Source of the DNA: Pseudopithomyces maydicus
Taxonomy: Eukaryota; Ascomycota; Dothideomycetes; Pleosporales; Didymosphaeriaceae
Reading direction: 5' to 3'
NCBI GenBank assembly: GCA_026873275.1
Contig: JANTUC010000011.1
Coordinates: 124,001-188,000 of the forward strand
DNA length: 64,000 nt
The translations under genes were made by a program, and so were the position numbers. Of the stretch, positions 1-11,254 are shown one piece after another. The number at the start of each line of letters is the position of its first letter. Positions within the stretch are counted from its first letter, which is position 1. The notes beneath the pieces are model-generated. The model saw only the letters and a list, made by a program, of their open reading frames with translations. It ran no database searches and was not told the DNA's origin.

Positions 1-1054
1 GAGCCGTTGAAGGAACGCCTGGCTGACGCATGTTCCCCTTACTTTTGCTTTTCCGTAGCTTGACGCGTATGTCGCATTGATCAGACCAGGATTACAGTCA
101 CTTGCAGCGGGCGCTAATGGCCCCAGCCCCCACATTTCGGCCCAAACACGTAAGCTTTTCCAAAAAGCGGGTCCAAACATCCGCAGTCCGATCTCGTGTG
201 CAACCTCAATTATTCTGCGATTCCTTGCGGGATTTTTCAGGCAGCAAACTTCATGCCTCAGCGGAATCTTGGCATCCTATGATTACTACGTTGATGTTGT
301 ACAGAGGACTATGCTTAAACTTGCAAATACAAATGAGGCGAAAGCTAGGCACAGTCAACGTGGATGTACCTGGTACGTAACGGTGGAAAGTGCACTAGGC
401 GAATTGACCGATCAAAAGCCGTTGTCGAAGAAAATGTTTGCCAAGTCGATAGCGTAAACACGGGTGTACAGAGAAGAGTCAGTAAAACGTGTGGGCCAAT
501 AGTAGCTAGATCATTGTTTGCCCGGCCTGCTCCAAGGATCTCCCGGGCTGGTTATAGGGATACAATACGACATCGATGTAGCAAAATGCAACGCGGACAC
601 ATGTTGCTTTCTCGTAATTCATCCTTGAAAGGGGGTGCGAAAGCACTGCTAAGGGCAATGTGCCAAGAGAATATGGATTCGTTAGCATGGGAGAAGTCAC
701 AACGATACCAAGCCACAATATTGAAAAGCATACGCACTCACATCTACGAGCTTACGACTTTTCGTTTGCCGCGCCTCGCGGGATCGGCCTTCGTACTCAG
801 TCCAATGTGGATTCGCATTAGTGTGCCTATGCGGGTACAAGCAATACTCCGCAACACAGGGGAACTTCAAGACTAGGGAGTCAGGCACGATTGTTCGGGA
901 TGTTAAGAACAAGGGCAGTGTATTAGGACCACGTCCAGAGGTTGTATTTAATCACTGAACAGTTGGGTCTGTTAGGTGTCACATCGACTTTGCACTCGCA
1001 CCTTCTTTTACTCATCAGCTATCGAATCATTCTTCATAGCGTTTCTTTCTCATT
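1..1054. other. Intergenic, upstream of laccase
   Basis: No gene is recognised here. Several open frames of 60-170 codons exist on both strands (the longest at 364-876 on +), but their products resemble no family I know and show no exon logic. The last 100 bases before 1055 would contain the laccase promoter and leader. Confidence 0.5.
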
Positions 1055-2985
1055 ATGATCCGCCCAAGTATCCCACTAGCCGTTCTGGCAGTGCTTTTTA
1101 ATCCAGTTCATTCCTTATTACAGTCTCATGAAAAATTCCATTCGGTTCCTGGGTCGCAGCTTCTGCATCGAGATGTTTGCTCTGGGAACACACCAACAAC
1201 TCGTTCCGAATGGTGCGATTTTTCCATCGATACCGATTACAGTCTTGGTCAGTTTGGAAATACCTCGTCACTTTTGAAGCTCTTCCTAACTGTTACCATA
1301 GAAGCTCCTGACACAGGGGTCACACGGGAGTATTGGCTCGAGCTCACAGACGTCACGGTAGCCCCAGATGGCTTCTCTCGCTCCGCGATGGCCGTGAACG
1401 GATCAATTCCTGGCCCCACTCTGTTTGCAGATTGGGGCGACACTGTTGTTGTGCATGTCATCAACTCTTTGACGACGTCGCAAAACGGCACGAGCATACA
1501 CTTTCATGGTATCCGCCAAAACTACACGAATGACCAAGACGGGGTCAGCTCGATTACACAGTGTCCAACTGCACCTGGCGAGACAATCACATATACTTGG
1601 AGAGCTTTGCAATATGGCTCTACCTGGTATCATTCCCATTTTGCTCTGCAGGCATGGCAGGGTATTCTTGGAGGTATCGTGATCAATGGTCCAGCGAGTA
1701 AGTGCGAGAAACCGCTACACTTGATAACATCTAATCGATCCAAAAGCCGCCAACTATGACGAAGATCTCGGAATGCTCTTTTTGAACGATTGGAGCCATC
1801 AGGTATGCCTCGACTGCGATGCACACCTACCACGCTCTAACATCACATGATAGACTGTCGATGAACTCTATTTAGCTGCCCAGTCAAGCGGTCCACCGAC
1901 CCTCGAGAACGGACTTATCAATGGAACCAACACTTTCGACAACGGTGGCTCCCGTTTTAACGTTTCGTTTGTCTCAGGAACATCGTACCGTCTGAGGCTT
2001 GTCAATGGTGCCGTCGATACACACTTCAAGTTCATGATCGATAATCATACCATGGAGGTGATAGCTTCGGACCTCGTTCCAATCACGCCTTACACCACAG
2101 ATGTGCTCAGCATCGGTATGGGTATGTGGAACCTTACTGTTCCTCTTTGGCAAAGATATGTACTGAAATTGGCACCACGCAGGTCAACGCTATGACGTTA
2201 TTGTCAAGGCCGACGCATCTTCTATTGCCGATGACTTTTGGCTTCGCGCGATACCCCAATCAGCATGCTCTGAGAATGACAATTCCGATGATATCAGGGG
2301 CATTGTATCCTACACTGACTCTCCATCGACACCATCAACCTCTGCTTACGATTACGACGATGACTGCAGCGATGAAACCGACAATCTCGTGCCTTACCTC
2401 TCAAAGACTGTTTCCGCGGAGACCCTACTTGATTCGGAAACAGCGACCGTCGGGTTCAACAGCGACCGTCTTTTCCGTTGGTATCTTAACAGCACGACGA
2501 TGGTCGTAGATTGGAAAGACCCGACTTTGTCCCAGATACTCAACGGCGAGACCACGTGGGAGACTTCCAATGCGGTCCTTGAAGTGCCCAATGCCAATGA
2601 GTGGGTTTACATTGCCATTCAAACCACACTCGCTGTCCCGCATCCCATCCACCTCCACGGACACGACTTTTTTGTTGTCGCGCAAGGCTCGGGAAGCTAT
2701 TCGTCTTCCACAGCACTGAACTTGAGCAACCCGCCGAGAAGAGATACAGCCATGCTTCCAGCCTCTGGATATCTTGTTATCGCTTTTGAGACAGATAACC
2801 CTGGTGCATGGTTAATGCATTGCCACATTGGGTGGCATACGAGTGAAGGATTCGCCCTGCAAGTTGTGGAGAGGTACTCAGAGATCGCAGGAATAACGAA
2901 TTCAACAAGGCTGGAGGAGAACTGCAAGGCCTGGTCGACCGCTCAGGAAACGTTGGGCATCGAGCAAGAAGACTCCGGTGTATAA
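1055..2985 (+). CDS. Secreted ascomycete laccase / multicopper oxidase
   Basis: Four exons (1055-1697, 1747-1802, 1854-2121, 2183-2985) give a 589-residue protein; all three introns are 49-61 nt with GT-AG ends and matching phase. It starts with a hydrophobic signal peptide and carries all four copper-binding blocks: HFHG at about 149-152, WYHSH at 191-195, HPIHLHGH from 476 and HCHIGWH at 535-541, with Phe546 in the axial position of the type-1 copper. The end, EDSGV, resembles the C-terminal DSGL plug of ascomycete laccases. The family oxidises phenols and similar substrates with reduction of O2 to water, outside the cell. The gene is convergent with the P450 gene, with 43 bases between the stop codons. 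Inference: an oxidative tailoring, pigment or detoxification role is possible in this neighbourhood. The substrate cannot be told from sequence. Confidence 0.93.
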
Positions 2986-3028
2986 CCATAACCAAACATT
3001 CATCTATGTATATATAATTCCTTACGAT

Positions 3029-4681
3029 CTAATCTGTGACGAGTCCAACCAACGTTCCATTCTTGCTTTGCCAGGTCATCCGCATATTTTCCTTCCAGTC
3101 TTCCGCTTGATCCCTGTTCTCAAGTGCTCTGAATTCGCGCAGTATCTTGACGATGACAAATGCACATTCTGTGAATACCAACCTCATTCCAGGGCATTGT
3201 CGAGGCCCACCGCCGAAGGGTAGATATTCCCATCCTGGTCTCATCTTCTCCCATCTCTCAGGTAAAAATACCTCTGAATCACTCCCCCAAAACTCGGGGT
3301 CTCGCATCATGGTGCGATAATCGGCCTCGATGATATCGCCTTTGCGACAGTAGAGCGGCCCTTTTCCATCGGCGCCCCCACCACAAGGAAGAACAACGTC
3401 CTGCAATCACCGTCAGATCAATTAATGTTTACATGCTGTTAAATGCAATGGAAAGAGTTTACCTTGAGGCAGATTCGCTGGTTTCCGTTCACAATCGGCG
3501 TCAGCCGGTGCACTGTATGCCATCAGTAAGTGTTAGCTAGAAGTTGAGAATATCAGTGCTGCGCCTACCCTCACGGAGAACATTCTTCAAATAGATATAC
3601 GAGTTGAGCACGTCATACGTGATTGGCAATGCTGCGTCTCCCATGACCTCTGTACGGAGCTTGTTCCACACTCGGGGATGTCTAGCGAGGTGGAAGAAGA
3701 CATTACTCAAAGCCACCGCAGCCCCGTCATGGGCGGGACTAAAGACGCTTAAGATCAAAGACCGTAAGGTATATCTGTCCTGTGTAAGTTTAGCGGCTTC
3801 ATCCACGAGCCGCAGCCGATCTCTCTCCGTGCGCCGTTCCTGTCCTTGCTCCAATCGCTGCATAGCTTCTTCCACACGTTGATCACAGAAATCAGTGACG
3901 ATGTTGCATGCATTATACCACTTTGGATCGCGATGCAAAAACTTGAGGCGTCGAAGCATCATCCTGAGGCCTGTTCCGCGCTGTGCATATTCGAAAGCTT
4001 GCATGAAGGCCACGTCTGGATTGTCCAGGGCATTCAATGATTTGCCGAATATAAATTCGCTTGAGGTATCCAGAATCTAGCTACTACTTAGTACGCAAAC
4101 TGGGAAAGGTGATTGCTAACGACGACGCTCACCAGACGCTTGAAGAGAGGCATTAGATCGATTGTACTCCCATCGCGAGGGATCAACCCCATCATTTTCT
4201 CAACGTGATACTCCAGGCGTTCAATATTTGCCGTATGAACAACATCAAAACTGCTGCGAATAAAAGTACGCGCTGCAGCCCATCTTTGCCCATCAGCAAC
4301 AACTATCCCATTGCCCCAGAGATTCTCGGCGAGGTGGTAGCGGAGTGGCTCGATACCGAAATTCTTGAAGTAGATAGACTGGTAGTGTTTCACCACCTCA
4401 GGGTCAATAGTGTTGTAAGTAGTACTCCCGAAAGACTTGCTCACGAATGTTTTACTCGTGAACATTCTGAACATCGCCGCGTTACTCTCAAGATAGGTTC
4501 CAGAGTTGAGAGCTTGCATCTTTTTGATGAAAAGATCAATTCCCCAGATTGGCTCGTAATGAGAATACGTCGGTGGGTTTGTGCAGCCATACTTGCGTTT
4601 TCTGAGAGTGAAACGTACATGGGAAATTAATTTTACCAATACCACGGTAGTAAAGATTGTAACTACAAAATATTGCAACAT
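3029..4681 (-). CDS. Cytochrome P450, CYP52-like, with altered I-helix
   Basis: Reading from 4681 down, exons 4681-4133, 4076-3569, 3512-3463 and 3400-3029 give 492 residues. The start was chosen because it places a hydrophobic N-terminal anchor first, followed by a basic stop-transfer stretch; a longer frame reaches 4801 but is not needed. The heme-binding block FGGGPRQCPG has its Cys at about 438, ExxR is EVHR at 352-355 (split by an intron), and the segment FFHLARHPRVW is typical of alkane and fatty-acid hydroxylases of the CYP52 clan. The oxygen-activation motif reads PAHDGAA at 297-303, so the usual Thr after the acidic residue is Gly. It is an ER-bound monooxygenase by family. Substrate unknown; it may act with the neighbouring oxidases. 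Confidence 0.9.
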
Positions 4682-5294
4682 ATCTGGAGGGTTGAATTTC
4701 GACCTTGAATAATAGGTACGGGCAGTGGGATAGTTGTTAAGCGTAGAAAGGACATCGGAGGGTTCGCTTTCTTTCAAGTTCGAATGGGGCGCGTCTCCCA
4801 ACTGTGCCGCAAAACAGATTACCTAGCCAACCACCTCGTCAGCTGGCGACTTGATAACCATGGCATCGGATTTCTTGTCATGCAACGGACTCTTTGCAGC
4901 GGGTTTCACCAATAATATTGACTTCCGGACGTCATTGATTATTTCCAGGCTAAAATGTTAGGTGCCATCAAGCCTGATTTACGGTTTTGGATGTAATTGG
5001 AAGACGAGTGTTGCACAAATGTATTGTTTATGCAAGGCATCTGGATTGGGACCGTAAGACTTCTGAATCATCAACACTCTTCGCTTTACACATCTCATAC
5101 ACTACGGAGGAATCCTTGGATCGTTCTCTTGATTTTCAACCACTCTATTATCAAGTCCGATAGCTACAATCTTGGGAAAGGAGAGTCCATATAACCTGGA
5201 GTGATGGGACCGCAGTGAGATGTATAAATGAAATTTACAAAAGAAAAACGGTGAGAATTGAGTGATAGAATTCCGAAAATCATAGCCTCTCTAC
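4682..5294. other. Intergenic, no gene seen
   Basis: This stretch separates the P450 start from the 3' end of the receptor-like gene. It should hold the P450 promoter. I see no credible coding exon, RNA gene or repeat. Confidence 0.5.
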
Positions 5295-6660
5295 TCAATC
5301 CCTTGTTGTATTCGAGCTTTCCCTCAACTCGTTCTCCGAGTTACGGCTTTTCATGATGAATTCCTCATCCGGTTGATTCGTCTGTTTGAATGATGAGAGC
5401 GAAATCTTCGAGCTGAGCTGAATACGCGTCTTTATACTTCGCAACTTTGAGTCAAGCGAGGACTTTCTGATGAAGCCTCGCAGAGTCGGCGAGCAAGCTG
5501 CCAATAACGCTGTGGTCACTTCTAGGTAATTCCAGAACAGGAATGTTGTGATGAGCACTGATAATTGTTATTGATATTTCATGGAATTGATGGAATACTC
5601 ACAGTCCGCATCTAGTTCGGGATTGAAATTCTCTACAAGTACGTAAGGTTCAGATACTGGTGACTGTGGAATATGCGTACGAACGTTTAGCTTGCCACAG
5701 AACCCAGATCATGCGGATCAATGACGCAATGGTTGCGAAACTTCCGAGAGCAAACACGAAGGTGACTGTGATCTTTTGGGATGTCGGCATATGTAACTTC
5801 CATATCTATAGTAGTAAGCATAAATTTACATCAAGATGCCGATGAGTGACACGCTTACGGTTGGAAGAGGCATCATCAGAACTATCATATCGCAAGCAAA
5901 ATCCGATACGGCAAGGGCATTGAGGATGAGGTTGAAATCCCCACATAACGTCATGATGTTCATAGCGTTGGTCCACCATATGTTGAAATGAACTCCGCAC
6001 GCGAATAAATACCGTAAAAAGAATGCCAGTGTCCACATCGTCACTAGTGCTATCATCGACCATATCGCGAGATTCATAGGGTCATGCCAATCTCGTCTAC
6101 TCATGACAAATAGTCGTTGGTAAAAGAATAGAATACTAAGTTTGATGCATCCAAGGGTTGGAATGGAGATGAGCAAAAAGATCCACTCGTCCTGTACAAG
6201 TGTCAACACCTATTATTCTTTTGTAAATGTACGTGCGTCACCTTTTGTGCGATTGTAATGTTGTCATTGAATTCGCTCCAAGAAGTTCGTCGAAGCATTT
6301 TAAACGTGGGTTGTGCCTCGGAGAGTATAGGCGTAGGATATCCGTAAACGTGTTTGACAACACCTGAGACACATGAGCACCAAGAAGTTGTGTTAGACTT
6401 GAAGAAGCACCATGGATCAAAGTTGTCGCTAGTCCGAGGTTGAGAGTCTTTTCTTGATGTCAATACAACGCCGTTAAGCAATAACATCGAATTGTACATA
6501 CCAGGGCCGGAATCGTGAGCCAGTCGTCGATAAGCAATCTTTGCCTCTTCTTGACTCTTGTGTAAAAGCGTAGGAGGACCACACATGTGTCTAATAAGGC
6601 TAGAATTATGGTGACTGAAAGAACCACTTGGGGCGATTGCGTAGCCATCAACATGGTCAT
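5295..6660 (-). CDS. PTH11-like seven-transmembrane receptor (fungal rhodopsin-domain family)
   Basis: Seven exons on the minus strand (6660-6502, 6447-6364, 6316-6242, 6191-5859, 5805-5685, 5632-5603, 5557-5295) join in phase to 354 residues. The family hallmarks are present: RFYTRVKKRQRLLIDDWLT after the first helix, CIKLSILFFYQRLF, and LLITTFLFWNYLEVTTALLAACSPTLRGF near the end, with about seven hydrophobic segments. There is no CFEM domain. The tail is Ser/Lys-rich and cytoplasmic by family topology. One intron (5633-5684) uses a GTTCGT donor, weaker than the rest, so that junction is the least certain. Family members are common beside effector and metabolite genes, and some are G-protein-coupled receptors; the ligand is unknown. 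Confidence 0.82.
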
Positions 6661-7774
6661 GGTTCCAATCGTAAGATAGGTAGTTTATGGAATGATTAAT
6701 TGAGTATTCGAGGATATTTGTTGTTTAAAAGCTGAGAGCAAAGTTCAAGCCTATTCGAATCGTGTATTGACAGGTATCAAAAGTGAAAGTGAGATCCGCT
6801 CGGAGGATGTACCTCCGCTACGCCACATAGTTACTGCAACTGCTGCATCATATTACTTTCCAATACCCACATACGATACGGAATCTGCATGCAGTTACAG
6901 TTGTCCAAATCACCGGAATCGATAGTCGGCGAGTTCGAGGCTTTCTTCCGTACTCATGCGGCGTAAAGAGGCAAAGGATAGGTATCGGACATGAAGCATC
7001 CTGCATCATATTTAGAATAAAGTTTGGAAATTGATTCCTTCCAGCCTAGCATTTAAGCCTTGTTATGACATCATTTCACAATCAAAGTGCCTCATGACTC
7101 TATTTTGTATCACCAAAAAGTACTCTAGTACGTCCATCTCAGTCTTTTACTGATTAGATTTATATCATCAGACGAGAAAGAACCTCGCGCACCCACTGAT
7201 ACAGTTTTTCTTCTCATCATCCGTCAAAATCTACAGGGGTGAATGCACATGTGGTCAACAAGTCCGGCTGGCCCTTGGTGCATGATGTGCCCCGCGCCAC
7301 CCGCATGCATCTTCCAACACTTGATGGCTCGGCCCGACCCAGTTTTAGGTTCACCCTGGCGAACTTAGGGAGCGAACTGTATCTCGAGAAATTCAGGTGA
7401 TAACAGTCAATCAGATCCGAACCCATCATTTTGTCATCGAATGAGATCATCTAGGTCCAACGCCGATGCACGGCAGTCACTCTCAAAGATAACGTCTTTG
7501 TAGTGATACCTTTCTTGATACATGACACAATACTGGAAAGAACAGACATCTCAAGGAGGTGAAACTGTTTGAAATATTCCAATGATGTTGCAAGCACTTT
7601 TCGTTATAGTCTTTATCACGAAAAGGACGCTAGATATATGATAATGTTGCATTCTTTTGTTCTACACTGAAGTATATTAAACGAGTGTCCATATAAACAA
7701 CCCTGCCCAACAGCTGAGCTGCAGATACATCACTAGGGGTCTTCAACCCCTTCCCATTAATCGCCTATGGACCA
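6661..7774. other. Intergenic, no gene seen
   Basis: About 1.1 kb without a supportable gene. A 77-codon open frame at 7217-7450 (-) has no recognisable product. No repeats stand out. Confidence 0.5.
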
Positions 7775-8060
7775 CTAAAAAACACAGCGTTTCGCTTCAA
7801 TGGTCCCATGAGGAATCGGAACTGCATGTTATCGTGAGACGCAGCTCAGTAGTGAAGCCAGAATTGAAAGACTTACCAGCCTTAGGACAGCCGTCCGTAT
7901 GAACAATGTCATCCTCGGTAACGTCGTTGGCTACACAGTTTCAATACTTGAAAAAATAGAGGGCGCTTTCTATTGGCTTACTCTCATTCGGAATAGGGGC
8001 ACCAAGTGACATGGCAATGTAGCCAGAAATGAAAGCGTAAAAGATTTTGCGGATGTACAT
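7775..8060 (-). CDS. Small secreted two-cysteine peptide, unknown
   Basis: This gene is too fragmented for an ORF list. Exons 8060-7982, 7930-7877 and 7821-7775 join across two introns of 51 and 55 nt (donors GTAAGC and GTAAGT, acceptors TAG and CAG) with correct phase, giving 59 residues and a stop. Residues 1-20 are a basic-then-hydrophobic signal peptide (ends AMSLGA). The mature part is short and acidic, then has Cys41, a Lys-Arg dibasic site at 55-56 and Cys57 two residues from the end. Two seven-residue segments of the form xPIPxxT occur at 21-27 and 45-51. A TATA box lies 93 bases upstream. I recognise no homologue. It could be an effector, a pheromone-like peptide or a RiPP precursor for the UstYa enzyme next door; it lacks the multiple identical cores typical of known dikaritin precursors. 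Confidence 0.6.
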
Positions 8061-8755
8061 AGCGACGATGAATAATGAGATTCAGAAGCTTTTTTGTTTC
8101 AGTCAATTGATCAGACAGATGGTGTTTAACTCTTAGAAGGGGGTTTCGAGACTTATATAAATGTGAACGTAGCAATTTCTTAGCCGGAATGCTCACTCTG
8201 CTTCTCAGCTGAGAACATCTAGTCTGTTATCTCACTGACCAATGACCGGATTGATGTCTGCTCAATCACCGAAGCATAAATCCTGCAAAGTTCGATAGTG
8301 AGACTGCTGCCACGTCGTATATTGCTGCATGCCTGGTGCTGTTCAAAGTTAGGAAGGTATACAAGTGTACCACAGATTTTAATATGGGGGTGGACCTCGA
8401 CCAATTTTTTGATGCGTTGTTTAATGCAAGTGCAATATAGATAAGACGGGGTTGGCCAATCTCGTCCTATGAGAGGGCCTTGCACAATGGCTTATTGCAT
8501 CTAGGGGATGAAGTATATCAGATCCGACAACCATTGAATGCACCCTTGACCTGTGCCACCAACGGACATCCCGAGAGTTATAGGATTCAGTTGGGATGCA
8601 TGTCTTAGGATATTCTACAGTCGTCTGCGTTTGGGGCCTTAATATCCAGGTATGCATTGCATTATTGAGAGGTAATAAGAAGCTTTTATCTGCAAGAAAA
8701 CTCTTTTCTAGGGTGTTTCAAGATCCTTAGTTTCTCTCTGTTGAGCTATCATACA
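8061..8755. promoter_or_regulatory. Divergent intergenic region between peptide gene and UstYa gene
   Basis: The 695 bases lie between two start codons pointing apart, so they should contain both promoters. Open frames on the minus strand here (8219-8485, 8421-8657) have no recognisable products. Confidence 0.5.
8153..8159 (-). promoter_or_regulatory. TATA box of the small secreted peptide gene
   Basis: TATATAA on the minus strand, 93 bases before the ATG at 8060, followed by an unbroken stretch suitable as a leader. Strong TATA boxes are usual for highly or inducibly expressed fungal secreted-peptide genes. Its position supports the three-exon gene model. Confidence 0.5.
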
Positions 8756-9853
8756 ATGGAAGCATCAAAACTTCTCGAATCCCGAACTTCGTGTGACTCA
8801 GACACCGTGATTGGAGAAAAATGGTCCCATCAACGCTTTACTGACAGATCGTGCTCCCCTTTGGCAATATTCTGCATCATCTTTATGCATGTCCTTTTTG
8901 TCTCCGCTCTTATACTCTTAGGACTCTCACTAGTCGGGACTACATCGGTTAGACCTTGGAGTAAGTGACTAGTCGTTTTCATTTTCTGACACTGACTTGT
9001 ACAGAACCATTGTCTGTAGGAACGATCATAAGCAACGAACATTCCGTGGACCATGATAAGTATAGCAACTTTTCCGGGCCACCAACACAATTGAATACTG
9101 GTGCATGGGAAGATCTCATACAGCGTATATATCCTTGGTTCTCTGTACAGACACGCATGCTGATATATGAACATAGCGACCTTTTTTGGGGCCACTAAAC
9201 GAGAACTTATCGATGGCGGCGAGTCTATACATGATTCCGTAAAACTGGCAGATTCAGCCGGCTATCTAGCGTCTCTCGGGGTCTATCATGAGCTCCATTG
9301 TCTGGTAATTACCTATCCATGTGGGCATATGTTTGATTTCCCGTCTGACCACCAGCTATCATTTAGCGTCAACTAAGACTTCATCTTTATCGAGATATAT
9401 ACTTCACAAACTTGACCGAGGCCAACCTTCAATGGTTTTATGACCATTTGGGTAAGTTCGTCAGGTCCTTTCATATCGTCAACCGAGAGACCCCTAGTCC
9501 ACTATTTATGGCGGGTTATGGGGATTCCCCCCCCCCCCCCCCTCGAGATAGCATGTGGATTTCATTGCTTCATAAACGATTGTTTCTAGTCAAACATCCA
9601 TGTATGTTGTCTAATCAGACATCTAGATCACTGTATTGAGACATTGAGGATCTCTATCATGTGTCAAGCAGACTTGAGTCTGTACACGTTCAGATGGGAC
9701 ACGGACGACGAATACCGTCCTCATGCTAAGTCGAATGCAAAACGCGAATGTGTAAATTGGGATGAGGTGGAGAATTGGAGTATGAAACGCAAGGTATCGC
9801 TTTGGCCACGCCTCTTGCGAAAAAGCGGAAGACCGGATGATATTAATCTATGA
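8756..9853 (+). CDS. UstYa-family (DUF3328) oxidase
   Basis: Five exons (8756-8960, 9005-9124, 9177-9304, 9367-9451, 9627-9853) give 254 residues, a normal length for the family. Residues about 35-60 form one transmembrane helix. The segment NFSGPP follows. Both diagnostic HxxHC motifs are intact: HELHC at 146-150 and HLDHC at 178-182 (the latter split by intron 4), followed by a CQADLSLYTFRW block and CVNWDEVENWS, as in UstYa homologues. Known members (ustiloxin, phomopsin, cyclochlorotine, victorin pathways) catalyse oxidative cyclisation, hydroxylation or halogenation of peptides or metabolites. The neighbouring small secreted peptide gene, P450 and laccase suggest a biosynthetic cluster; that is inference. 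Intron 4 is 175 nt, three to four times the other introns, and contains a run of 16 C. Confidence 0.88.
9527..9542 (+). repeat. Poly-C tract (16 nt) inside UstYa intron 4
   Basis: Sixteen consecutive C in the unusually long fourth intron of the UstYa-family gene. Such runs are length-unstable in vivo and error-prone in sequencing. Confidence 0.9.
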
Positions 9854-10630
9854 GATGTCCCGGATCATTATGGATGGATTAATGCATAGTATTTTTTAGT
9901 ATTGAACGTCCTACGATTATTTGCTCTGATAGTTTTCTTCTCCCTTTTTGTGTATCGTATCAAATACAGAATTATCAACGGTTATTTTCCAGTCGTTCAA
10001 TCATCGTCGTGAGAATTTATGAACTATTCCAATACCAGGCAATAGCAAACCAGACACAATAAATTCAGTTTTTATATACACTCCAGGGTTTCACTTTGTC
10101 ACCCGTTATCCCGAGAGCCCGACTTGACCATTTAGGACTACTCGCAAACAAACCGAGCTGAGTAGTTGTAGATTAGTAGCTTTGGCCTTTGGAACATGGA
10201 GTTTCCAGCATGAAGTGTAAACGGCTTAGCATCATTGTAAACCTGTGACTGGTAATCTGCATCGCTCTGATCAGCATCTTTCCAACATACCAATCAATTG
10301 AAGCTCTAAAAACTTTTACTGCGCTCTGAGCCTGAAAGGAAGAGAGTGGGAATTTGCGTAAACGAGGAATCTAAGTAGTAACGCCACCTTTCGCAAAATT
10401 CACTCTGGCGTATATTTTTGATCACAGCGTTTTACCCTACCAAGCATTTGAACCTAGTCAGCTCATACTCAGCTACTACTTTTTTAAAACACTCAACAAC
10501 ACATATTTTCAATCATACGTACGCGTGCTTTAATCAACAACCAAGTATTAACATCCGTGCAAATAGTCCTTACGCCATAAATCACATGCGCTGAAAGTGC
10601 ACCCAACATTAAACGTATCTCCAATATTCA
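9854..10630. other. Intergenic, no gene seen
   Basis: AT-leaning sequence with no supportable exon, RNA gene or repeat. It separates the candidate cluster from housekeeping-type genes. Confidence 0.5.
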
Positions 10631-11254
10631 CTACTTCTCTTTTTTCCGCTGTTTATCCCACTCCTTCTGCTCCATCAAGAACTTCTCTTTCTTCGCCAGA
10701 TATCCATCATACACCTTCGCCCTTTCCCAAACCTCTCTAAATATCAAAGATGCCTCCAACTTCTCTTCTGCCCCCTCATGTTTACTGCTCCTCTCCAATT
10801 CTTTGCCCGTCTCTTTATCGTACTTTCGTCCACCAGCGTGGTTTGCGTACCGCTTTGCTCGTGTCATACCCTGTTTCATTTCAGCGAAAAATATTAAGAA
10901 CAGAAAAAGAAAAATGAAAAGAAAAAGAAGACCAAAGGAGAACGAGAAACGTCCCACCAGTGCACGGACGGCATCTGAACTCGTGCCCAGGTGCCCAGGT
11001 GGTGAATTGCGCACGTGACCTACCATTTGTAAAAACTTCCGACACATATCCATGCCCACAAAGTCACCTTGTTCATCATACTCTATAAACTTGTTGTAGA
11101 TCTGCTGTGAGCTCTTTTGCGCGATGGCAGGAGTCTTGAAGCGCCAAAGGGGCAGGATCTCGGATTTGTAGGGTTCGAATGTGAGGACGCCTTGTTCGCC
11201 GCGGCCGATGCGATAGCTCATCAGGTGAGATTTGGAAAGGGCTTGTGAAGGCAT
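10631..11254 (-). CDS. DUF4385-like protein
   Basis: Two exons (11254-11024, 10870-10631) give 156 residues. Recognisable blocks are YRIGRGEQGVLTFEPYKSE, LPLWRFKTP, GDFVGMDMCRKFLQM and, just after the intron, GMTRAKRYANHAGGRKY, which I match from memory to DUF4385. The C-terminus is a Lys/Glu-rich helix. The intron (10871-11023) is 153 nt, long for this window, and contains T-rich runs; it remains open in frame, so an unspliced reading would insert a hydrophobic segment. Function is unknown. No neighbour suggests a role. Confidence 0.72.
   Translation of the reverse strand: MPSQALSKSHLMSYRIGRGEQGVLTFEPYKSEILPLWRFKTPAIAQKSSQQIYNKFIEYDEQGDFVGMDMCRKFLQMVGHVRNSPPGHLGTSSDAVRALVGRFSFSFGLLFLFIFLFLFLIFFAEMKQGMTRAKRYANHAGGRKYDKETGKELERSSKHEGAEEKLEASLIFREVWERAKVYDGYLAKKEKFLMEQKEWDKQRKKEK

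Noticed and set aside
364..876. 170-codon frame upstream of the laccase
   Set aside because: No recognisable domain, no signal peptide, and overlapping frames on the other strand of similar length.
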